A stretch of DNA of 64,000 nt from Owenia fusiformis (taxonomy: Eukaryota > Annelida > Polychaeta > Sabellida > Oweniidae). The DNA is taken from the NCBI GenBank assembly GCA_903813345.2, contig CAIIXF020000002.1, positions 8,393,555-8,457,554 on the forward strand. The letters run 5' to 3'. This document shows positions 13,601 to 25,600 of this stretch, piece after piece. The stretch's first letter is position 1. Each line of letters begins with the position of its first letter. The notes below the pieces were generated by a model, which was given only the letters and a program-made list of their open reading frames with translations, ran no database searches and was not told the DNA's origin. The translations under genes and the position numbers were made by a program.

Positions 13601-16600
13601 ACTAGTAGGTGTACATGTATTTGTAAGATCAGGATTTGTAGATTTATATGTTGATACAGGAATAATGAAAGCGTTCTCCTTTTTCCATTTAGATCGAGAA
13701 ATCTTTTTTGCAACCGAATCGATGAATGCTTGGCTATAGTCTGATCCACTAAGTTCTGACAGGAAATATGCAAACAAACGTTTGTGCCTTAACTGCTCTT
13801 TTGTTATTTTGTAGGAAGCATGTAGAAGCTGCTTTACCAGTTTAGTGGGTAGTAAATGTTTATTTGCTTCATGGGACAGGTGCTTTCGTAATCCCAAATA
13901 CTTTAATGATGACTTTTCACCAGGCACCTGGAAATACAAATAAAAGTTTATATGATAACTGTTTATATTCTGATGGTAACCTGCACTTCCTGTTTACACA
14001 ATAATCAAATATGTAAGTTAGCACAATGAGTCTGCCTGCCATAAAAGTAGACCTACAATTCCTACATGTTCAATTGTATTGATATCAAAATTCAAAATGT
14101 GAGTGAACTTCATTTATCTTTTTCATTTTAGACTTAAAGGCAGAATCAGATATATAGGGGTGACAAAATTACAAGCAACATGTACGATTGACCCACCAAT
14201 CTATTCCTTACAATCTCAATTACAATATCTCCAAAAAGATTCACGATAGGCCTATATTATAAATTGGTAAAGTTATCATGGATTCAAAGTGCAGAAATAG
14301 GTGAAAAATGTTTAAATTCTCCCAAATAATAAGAATGGTTACGGTACCATTCTTATAGAAAAATAACACATTATTGTAAAAATCTTAAGTTTACCTGAAA
14401 TAAAGTGTGCACTTTGGGGATTTTCAGAAAATAGAAATGAGAAGGAATGACATGAGCTAGAAATATTCTAAAATTGAAACAATTTTTTGTTAGGCCTTCT
14501 CGCTATATCTGATTCTCTCTTTAAGACATTATACCCAACATTTTATGTACTGGGGTATGCCGAGATTTACTACTGTATCTCTTTGAATTTTAAAACTTGA
14601 ATACTTGAGAAGATAAATGTAAACAAAAACATGAATATCAAATCCAAGCTTGATCATCTTTATACATGTTACATACAAAAGTTATGATTACAGCAGTGTA
14701 CATGTGCAGTATGTTAGATTTGCCATTTGCTGTATCTTGGTATAACTCACAGACTCAAATGTTTATGTAAAATTTATACCTGTGGCAAATCATCAATTGC
14801 TATTTCAAACTCTTTCAGGGCTGTATCCTGCCACTGCCTAGAATGCCCCTTGGTCATTGATTCTGCCATTGATGCTGAGATCTGAAATGTTCAATGGCTA
14901 TAATTAAAATACATTCTTATGAATATAATGTCAGTCTGATATACTGATGAAAATGTCTTGAAAATCAGTCACCAAATGAGACTTTCAACATGGATCAAAA
15001 TATAGTAACATATGTAAGGTTGATTTGGATTTTTTCCAAACCCGTAATGTGACCGATACCAGCAATGCTTCATTTATCTCATGCCGCCTACACTTAATAA
15101 TTAGGGCTAAATAGGCCCTTGACCTCTATATTCAAGCATGAGTCCATGTTCACCCCTCCCCCCACAAAAAATGTACCACTAACATACACACTTTCTAATA
15201 GATAATAGGGCCTCTGAAAAAGTACAAGGGCTTGATGCAAGACTATTGTATGTCTGTTGATAAGTGATTAAATGAAACCATGATCAAATTACTTAGTATT
15301 TAAAAGCATGAATTAATATCAAATCAAACTAGACTACCAGTATGTCAGTACAGTATGGCATGTATGCATATCAGTAATTTGAACTGCAAGAAAATCAATC
15401 AAGGCTCTGGGTTTTTTACAATTGAAAATGAAGGTGAAAGAAGAAAATCATCACAAAATAACTATAGATTGTTATACATGAACATGTTAAATGGACTGCT
15501 ATAACCATCTCGACCTCTGATACATAACAAATCACCGAAATATTTCCACATTGAAAAACTTGAAAGCAGAGTGGGCGATAATAGACTATGGTTCATTTCC
15601 TGGTTTCTAAAATAAATAATTTCTGAAAGGATATACGATAAATGATAAAAATACATTATTGGGGCATAGTTCAAATCAATAGTTGGTTTTTTAGAGAGTA
15701 GGAAGCGTAACAGCGATGAAATCTTTCAATTTCTTGACGTTTTAAAAAAAAATTCAACGACGTCTTTCACGCCATTTTGTTTGTTTCAAAATTATGTCGT
15801 TGTGACCTGGGTCAACTTTGCACTCCCATTTCTAAGCCAATATACAATGTATTCCAATGAAATCAGTCCCAATCTAAAGTTTGATATCTCTTGTTTGCCG
15901 AGGTGGCCGGCGTTTTGAAATATACACATAAATTATAAGGTAAATACCTAAAAAACAACGGAACAACTTACCCGCTTCAAAATTTCCCAAACGGCGGGTG
16001 GCTGAAATAATGTGATGCCTCGTCCTGGCATTTGGCAAAGTTTCAAAGCATTTGACCAATGAATGACCTAGAAATTGAAAATAAGCCAGGGAAATCCACG
16101 ACGATAAATCAACCTACCTTCTTCAGTCCAAATCGCGTCATAACAATGTCTGCAAACCCTGTATTTCCTGAAGTGAACTTGTTGTAACGTCTTCAGAGAT
16201 ACATTTCCCGGGAACGTAGAAATGTGATATTTTAACAAACGAGTACTTTGTATATATTCTCTCAATAAATGCATTTATTTTCTTAGTCAAAAAATAACTG
16301 GGGCAGTAAAAGATGGTCAAACTCTGGGCACTTTGGGGTATATCTACTCTGGTACAGATATATGTCAATCATGACGTCATGCGAAAATTTGGCCAGTTTC
16401 TTCAAACTTCCAACTTTTAAATGGTTGAATTAAAGTACTTAGGATAGTCAGATTGATTCCAAACTTGTCATGCTGAGAGAACAGTGTACATATTTGTAAA
16501 GAAAATCAATAAAAAAGAACTTTGACATTATATGCCCCTATTGTGGATGCATCATTTGGGATGATTTTTGGCCAAAATCCTTGAACAGGTCTGTTCCATA

Positions 16601-19600
16601 AGACTAATAGTATTTATAATTAAGCAATAAAGACCGAGATTTTATGATTTATGGTGTAATAATGACCGAAAATTTTATTCTGTTCATTGTTAAAAGACCG
16701 AAATCGCGTAGCGATTGAGGTCTTTGGCAATGGCCACAATAAAATTTGAGGTCATATATTTGACATTGATGTCACGTATCATATTAGAATTTTTAACATA
16801 AGCCACAGGCTTTCAAGATTCATGATGAAAGATTAGGATGTTTTAATTCACCATAATATGCATGAAAATGCATGCAGGTGAAAAAACTGAGTTACCCTGT
16901 ACTATTGTACTGACCTCTAAGATACTTATCAGCTGCTAGCAGCATACAGTCTCTCTTCTGCTTATGTAGTTCAGCAACCCTGAGAGAAAAGAGAATACAC
17001 TAATGGAATATGAGGTTACATAATGATTTATTCTCACTGTAAAGATTGTGTTTATTCAGAAGAGGGTATATGTATGAAATCAGGGTCTGCATGTCATTTT
17101 CTAATTTCTCATTTTATATGTCTTTGCTGCACTTTGCAGCTTGAGGCCAAATTTTGAAAATTTTAATGTTCAGTACTTTTTAAAAATTCCCTGACTTTTT
17201 TCTGACCTTTTGACGAAATTCTAAAATTTGTTAACCATTTTGGCGAGACTTTTCAATTGTTTTTACCAGAGATTTCCCTCACTATGGCAATGAGTGAAAA
17301 CATCAGGAGTAACAAGATCCCCCACCTTGTAGCTTAAAAAGTTAAACAATACTCACCTCTCTGTATGGGCTTTATATCCAGAGACACCCCAAGTGTTGAG
17401 GATCTGATACAGCACCAACTGAAAAGACATTTCAATCAATTGTCATTCATCGTTACGGAAATTAAAATAGATGAATGTAATGGAAAAGAGCAATTTCACA
17501 CAAGCTGCAATAACCAATAATCAATGATAAGTTTGGCAAATTGGCAAAACTTCAAGGTGAAAACCGCAGTTATTTTGCTTCAACATTTTTATTTTTTACA
17601 GTAGAGTTGCCATCCTCCTAAGCAGGTATCCAGAATCCGTACCTCCTTCTTCCCCCTGCTATAACCAATTTGGAAGCGCTCGATTAAACAAAATCACGTG
17701 ATCTTATTATGCGCAATGACTTATACATGATTTCTGTCGCAGTGTTGCGACAGCCAATCAGATTGCAACTTCTTAATGGGGAAATGCTAACTGCTTATCG
17801 CAGGGGGTAAAAAGAAAGAATATATTCTGGATTTCGAGGTCCCGTGATCGAAGGATGTAGAGTTGCATATTTGTGACAATATTTAAGTAGCAATATTGCA
17901 CTTGGGGACTACCTTACCTGTGACATTGCACTTGGGGACTACCTTACCTATGATATTGCACTTGGGGATTATCTTACCTGTGATATTGCACTTGGGTTAT
18001 CTTGTCTGTGATATTGCACCTGGGGACTATCTTACCTGTGATATTGTACTTGGGGTTATCTTACCTGTGATATTGCAATTAGGGACTACCTTACCTGTGA
18101 TATTGCACTTGGGGTTATCTTACCTGTGATATTGCACTTGGGGACTATCTTACCTGTGATATTGCACTTGGGGACTACCTTACCTGTGATACTGCACTTG
18201 GGGACTATTTTACCTGTGATATTGCACTTGGGGACTGCTCTGCAGCCTGTATATGATGAACAATCTTGTCCACTAGTGTAGTATGACCTGTTACCCAACC
18301 AAGTCTGTAGCTGAAATTCAAAATTCAATCAGTAACTCAATAGATTTTTCAGACATACAAGAAGAGGAGCAATATATAGCAGTACCAAAATAGTTCAGAC
18401 AAAAGATTTAAATAGCTGTGGAAAAAGTATAACACATATGGATATTAGACATTTATAGGACAATTTTCATTGTTTTAGTTCACATGCTTTGTAAATTTTT
18501 CCAATGTCTTACAGATTGCTTTAAGCTAATGTAATTATTGACAGCCTGCAATACAGTCCCTCACCGACTGCTCAATCAGTGTATAATCCCATCTTTGTGA
18601 AATCAGCTTGTTTGCGCTCAAAATATCTTAAAATGGTAACAGATACTGAAAACATCTCTTTTATTTGCAATTTCCAAATATGGAAAACCATGAAAATCTG
18701 CAAATAATGAAATATGTAGACAAAAAACGGATGATAAAATCAAACACTAGTGTGTTAAAGAATTGCCTGTTTTGAAACCAAAACAACCTACCCTGGTCCC
18801 ATTGTGTTTTCAAAAGAGTCAAATCTGAGAACTCTTCCATCCACATCAAGTGAGAGATAGCTGGGGGTCAGCACCTGTATTAAGCAGAAGACTAGTTATT
18901 CAAGAAGACAACAATACAGGGTGTTCCAAAAGTAACAGGACTGGTGCTGGCATTTTGTCAATTTTGCATTGAGTGTCTTCAGATTTTCACAAATTGTACT
19001 TTGAAGTATTGCAACTAAAATTCTAAAGTTTCAGAAAAAATTATGAAATGCGGTTAGAGTTATGGTTACTATAGTAACATGACATCCCAATACCCGGGGC
19101 AACTTTTTTCCTGAAAATGTGATATTTAACATTTTTGTATTACTGAAGAAAGTATCAGATTCATCTATTATAATACAACACTTCTTGTTTACTTAAGGAG
19201 TTGCTTCGTTGTGAAGATGTTGCTATACAACTCAGATTCAAGTATAATTTCATAATGAGAATAATATTTATCCAATTTCCTGGAATATCACTACAGGTAT
19301 GTATAACAGTCTGAACAATTCACAGTTGCGTTTTTGAAAAGACGCAATTTGAAGCCAGCCATCCACCTTGATAGCTCACCTGCCCGCAGGTCACCATTAA
19401 AGACCATGCAGCTATAGTGGAGCTAGGTCTTGCGGTCTAAAGCCATGCACCATACTCTTCTGATCATGCAATATCTAATCTTTACTTATATTGAGAACGG
19501 AGTGCTTATCAGTGCTGTAAGACCTTTAAAGATGAGAATGACCTTCTCCAAATTGTCCAATCGACCCTGCGTGACATGTCCTCAAATGGGTTCACTCATG

Positions 19601-22600
19601 TGTTTGGGTCATGGATACAGAGTACTACTCTTGTACTGACCAAAGAAAAGCCTATTTTTCAAAGTATAGAGGATGCATAGGAATATCAAGTGATGTAAAA
19701 CAAATGGAATTCCCACCAGTTGTTGCATTTCAACTTTGATATGGCATGTACAAAATGATATGGTATGTACAAAATGCTTCATGTCTCTGTAACTTTTTGC
19801 ATTGCCCCGGGTATTGTGATGTCATATTACTAAAGCAACCATAACTCTACCCAAGTTTAATATATTTTGTCGAAACTTTGCAGTCTGAGTAAGGACACAT
19901 GAATGTATATTATGTAAAATTTTGAAGATGATTGGTGCATATTTAACAAAATGCCAGCACCAGTCCTGTTACTTTTGGAACACCCTGTAACTTATATTTT
20001 CAAAATGATTGTAATCTGACTTTGATAAGCGTAATGTGTAAACTGAAAGGAAAAAAAATAAACAAATATGTAATTCAATTCCTTCTAAAAATATTATACG
20101 TGGGCCTGCTTAACTTGATGATTGAAAGAATTTATGAAAAAATGTACCTCAATTGATTAAAATCCATCGTGTACACACTATACAGTTAACTGCTTTTAAT
20201 TCTTTCAAGAAACAACATTTAAGGGAGAATACTCACAGAGGAAAATTGTAGGAAATAATTGGGATCATCCTCCAGTATCAACATATTGTACTTCCGACAT
20301 ATCTAAAACACACAAAATGTAAGTCTAAAATTTCATCACAGATTTGAACAGTGCAGTTACACACACCAGTTCACTTATGGATAAATTGTTATCATTAATG
20401 GATAAAGAAGAGTGAATATGTGATTTGATTGATTGATTGAGAACCAATTCAGTGCATCTGAAGATATTATGAAAAATACCTCATAAATCTCCAGCTTGCG
20501 TTGCTCAGTAATGGTGGCTCCAGTAGGGTCCGCCGCAGTAGGCATTGTATACAACACCCTCGCAACATCAGAATGCTGACTATGCGCTGCAGCTGGGTGC
20601 CAACGGCCCATCTGGTACATCAAAGACTCGGGAATGATTCCAAATTTGTCAGTCTCAACTTCTATGATCCTAGCATTTAAGGCTCGCAGCTGAAGAATGG
20701 ACATTTAAGCCTCGATCACATTTGCTCTACGGCAGACATAGCTTCACAAAATCGATTTAAAAAACTACATCATACTGCTTATCCCCATATTTTATGTTGC
20801 ATATTTCCGTCGATTTTGGAAAGCTACTGACGCCATACCGTTTTTGTAGATCAAATGTGATTGAGGCATTAGTTACATTAATTAGCCTATCAAAATATTC
20901 AATAATAATCTTTAAATAATTGTACCAATTATTCAAATACATCTAATAACTATATTTACTCAAAGCTGTTGTCTCAAATCTGTCAAAGTTACTCAAGGCT
21001 GTTATCATATACTCAATGCTTACTTACAGCTGTGAGTGCTCTATGATTTGTGGGTCTTTCAACAAGGACAAAATCCCCAGGCTTCAGCAACATCTCAAAT
21101 GCCTACAACAATGATATGTATTTACTCAAATGCCTACAACAATGATATGTATTAACTCAAATGCCTACAACAATGATATGTATTTACTCAAATGCCTAGA
21201 ACAGTAACATGTATATACACATAGAAATTAACATTAGAATCTTCCTGGAGCCCAAATCCACTACGAACCACCCCCCAGGCCAAGTCCCCATCTTTATATT
21301 GACATTGCGACTAGAAATCACCCTTGGTATATGCAGCTAACGAAAATTGACCGGTACGGGTCAAAAGCTGGACCGGTACGGGTTAACGGTTTTATTTGAA
21401 TTTAAAACAGCCATAACTTGCTCAATATTGACTTCCTCGTGTCTAATTTGAAATATATGATGCCTCCCGATGCTTTTAAGTACCCCAATTTTTTACAGAT
21501 TTTTAAACGGACAAAAACTCTCTAAATGCGCATTTATGCTCTTTTCTCTCGAGAACGACTGTCTCATTTTCACGATAACTTTTATTTAGTACTTCTAACA
21601 TATAAGATCTATTTTTCCCCATCAAGGTATGATGTAAATGACATGCTATTTACATCTTGTGAGTTTCAATGACGCGCGTTTGATTTTATAAAAAATGCCA
21701 AACTTTGTGACAAAGAATTTCCTCCTGCTTGCAGTGAGAAGATGGACCGGTTCGAGGCAATCTGCTTGCAGCGAGAAGACGGACCGGTTCGGGGCAATAG
21801 CTGATGAAATTTTTTGTCACAAAGTTTGGCATTTTTTATGAAATCAAACGCGCGTCATTGAAACTCACAAGATGTAAATAGCATGTCATTTACATCATAC
21901 CTTGGTGGGGAAAAATAGATCTTATATGTTAGAAGTACTAAAAGTTATCGTGAAAATGAGACAGTCGTTCTCGTGAGAAAAGAGCATAAATGCGCATTTA
22001 GAGAGTTTTGGTCCGTTTAAAAATCTGTAAAAAATTGGGGTACTTAAAAGCATCGGGAGGCATCATATATTTCAAATTAGACACGAGGAAGTCAATATTG
22101 AGCAAGTTATGGCTATATTAAATTCAAATAAAACCGTTAACCCGTACCGGTCCAGCTTTTGACCCGTACCGGTCAATTTCCGTTAGCTGCGTATACCAAG
22201 GATGGAAATGGTCCAAATTTTTACAAAGGAGTCTAATCTATGGAAAAGAAGCAAACAATATGCAGTGTAAAATGTTAGGAGCAAAATTTTAGAAATCTAT
22301 GCCTATATTTCCCTTAAACCCCTCATTTTATTTTCTGAAATGAATTGTGTTATATGATGAAATATGTCAATAAATAAACAGTAAGTTGCGGAAATGTCTA
22401 AATTCATTAGAATTGAAAAAAGAACATCCAATCAAAATTGTTGTCACATACATATGTATAATTAAACTCAAAGCATTGATATAAAATAAAATTACAACTG
22501 TTGACAGAATAGGCATGACATCTATAATGCTACTAGTAAAAAAATATATGTATGCCAGTTTTTGAAGGTCACTCAAGTCACTAGTATGCTGCCTTATAAG

Positions 22601-25600
22601 TGAAACTGAAATCATACTATTCTATAAAACTGTCTCTTAATAGGCATTTACGATAAATAGTGCCATATTTGATCCAACAGAGAAACTATAATATTGACTT
22701 TATATACATAATGTCATCAGTTGTAGGTAGCAATCTATCCATGCAAAAATAGTATGAACTTATTGCTAATTTTGAGAAAGTACAACCAATGACTTCATCA
22801 ATCTCGCCAATATATTATAGTTTCTCTGATGGAACAAAAGATGGCACAATTTATCGGAAATGTCTATTTTTATTTACATATGCCTAAGTAAATCGTATTT
22901 GTTATAAACACTATTAACCGAACAGACTTTGAAATAAAAATTAAATTCATCTCCTTAATTGTATGCCTACCTTACAGGGTTCCTCTCTCCACCAACCCTG
23001 TTTTCTAACCCCATATGGAGGATAACTATGCCCTCATTCATACAACTCAAGCACACACCAATATAAAACATATAAACTTACCCTCCTTTTTTACAATTTT
23101 AACCCGCTTTTCCAACCATTACATATGCTTTTAAAATTTAAGCTATTTATACTTGGTAGAATGTAAATTTTTGATTCTGTAGAATTTTTTTTTTTTTGAT
23201 AAAAAAAGTCGATACATTATAGAAACATCTTTACCCCCAAAATATTCCTTTTAAACATTTAAATAAAATTATATTTAAAAATGACAATTTACTTTTGATA
23301 TCCCCTTACTTCTCTAAATTCTGAAAGGAAATGAAAACCTGAAAAGAACAATCTTGAATTCATTCATTTTTCTTTTTTGGTGAAACATGAATATCCCCTG
23401 ATTTAGAAAAATGACCAAAGTATGTATCACTCTTTCAAAATCTCCAAAATATCAAGTGACACAGTAAAAATATTGTGTTGCAATTTTTCAAGTACCACAT
23501 GGAAATTGTAAAGTGCATAAACTATGTATGGTATTTTTTCAAAAACTGTTTACCCATTCTTTCAAAAAAGGTTGACACATTTCAAATAATACTCCATTTA
23601 TTAGGTACAAGGTCCCAAATATTGTCTTTAAACAAAATAGATTAGTCATTAACATTATAGCCCTATCCTATCACTGTCAAGTATAATTGTGTGTCCCTAT
23701 ACATGTCATTGTGTGTCATAATGTGTCCCTTCAATTTGTCATGATCAGTGGCAACACATTTTACGTTACCACACTTTTCAAAATTATGTGTCACTACATA
23801 TGTTATTGTGTGTCACTATATATATCATTGTGTGTCACTACATAATTGTCAGTGTCTATCTGAGCATAATATGATTATGTAAGCCCCTTCCCTCCTTGTG
23901 TATATTATGATAAAATGATGTTCAGATATTAGAGTCACAAATCAATACACAAGTCTAATCTACGCCATTTAATCATACGCAACATTCAGACATTCTCAAC
24001 CACCATTATTGTGTCTACTGTCTGTAAACACTGTCACATGACAAGGATATCTATAGATATTGTCACATATGACTGTCTATAAACATGTTCACATGACTCT
24101 GTAAACACTGTCCCAGTGACTGTATATAAACATGTTCATATGACTCTGAAAACTCTGTCCCAGTGACTGTATATAAACATGTTCACATGATTCTGTAAAT
24201 ACTGTCACATGACAGTAGATAAACATTGTCCCATGACTATACAATGTCTATTGTAACGTGGCTATCTATAGACATTGTCTCATATGACTGACTTTACTGT
24301 CCATAAACACTGTCACATGACTTAGTGTATTGTTGGCCACACTTTCTGACAATGTACAATAATAATACTGACATCATCATTAATAAATTTTGACTCAAAG
24401 CTAGCCATTCTTTCTTCTACAACATTCACTAAACACTCACACCATATTCAAGTGTCCCCCCTTCCCACACCTTGTGCCCTCAATACCTTCCCAAGCCCCG
24501 CCTGACTGCCTGTTGTCATGGCAATCTGTAAATTGTTTCCCTCTTTGCCCTTGGCTGCCTGAGGAGGCTGGTGGTATGTCATCTGGAGCTCTTCTAGGAA
24601 CTTCACCATTGGTGGATAGCTTGAATAAAAAATTATCATTATACATTTGTAATATATATCTTTTATTGACTCAATAACCATGACATGTAAATGACATATT
24701 AGTCACTACAGTGTACAAAAAACTACAAACTACATACTGTAACTAGATATAATTAACTCCATGGACAGACTGATGGACTGATGAATGGAGGGCTTCACTA
24801 TATCCCTACCAAACTTCATCCCTTAGGGTTATAATGATCCTTTATTATTACTTTGTGTTTTATTTGGAAGGTTAAAGATGCAAGCGCCAGCCATGCCACC
24901 ACATTCTCGTAAAGAAGGGCTGAGTTCATTCATGGCCTTTCTCTTGAAAGCCCATGGTTCATTATACATTGTTATGATGTTTATACTCAATCTTATCATC
25001 AAATTAACTTCAAGTTAATGCAGGGGTTTCATTTATAGCAACAGGCAACAGGCGATTTTCACCAGTTGCTTTCACAAAATCGTTTGTTGTTTTTAGGAAC
25101 TTTACAATTTTTCCATGTTATATTTATGATTTCCATTAATTTATTATGATAAGATCCATTATGATCTAAATTTTGCTTATTCTGCCCTATGGGCTCCCCA
25201 TACCTACCCATATGAGCTAGTTTCTGTCTGTGCAACTGCCATCTGAGACTGGTCCAAGTATATAGGTGTTCCATCCCTGAAAAATGAATGCATATTTTTA
25301 GAATTCAGGGGTTTAGATAGGATCTCCTTAAAATTGTTTGCCCATGCTTATGTTTTATTTCTATGGTACTTACTCAATAGAAATCTCAGAGAAAACTGCA
25401 TATAGTTAAAGAGGAGGGAAAACCCCATGATTCAATTGATGACATACGATTTTCTCCTTCGCACACCTCCTTTCCCGGAAGTACATATATTTGTTTCCCC
25501 TCCATCTTGGTTTTCAAAGTTTTCAAATTGACCTAGTTTTAAACCAATCAACGATCGACTTGCTTAACCAATCAGCGACGATGTCATCTCAATACAGATT

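Larger units (their letters stand above)
8376..16593 (-). mobile_element. Unassigned approx. 8.2-kb DNA transposon nested in an aminotransferase intron
   Basis: The left end CAGACCTGTTCAAGGATTTT (8376-8395) is matched exactly in reverse complement at the right end (16574-16593). The flanks on both sides read TTCCATA (8369-8375 and 16594-16600), a 7-bp target-site duplication. The whole unit sits between aminotransferase exons 12 and 11. Inside is a minus-strand multi-exon gene (14881 to 9788). The interior also holds a 305-bp MULE-type MITE, an AGAATCAGAT-family MITE and an LTR-like block, all apparently inserted later. The TIR ends CAG..CTG and a 7-bp duplication do not settle a superfamily (hAT-like and Dada-like are both possible). 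That the ends and the gene belong together is inference from nesting and geometry. Confidence 0.65.

Noticed and set aside
17896-18328. Plus- and minus-strand short frames over 17.9-18.3 kb
   Set aside because: They translate the 30-bp splice-donor minisatellite. Only 18310-18214 on minus, in another frame, is a real exon.
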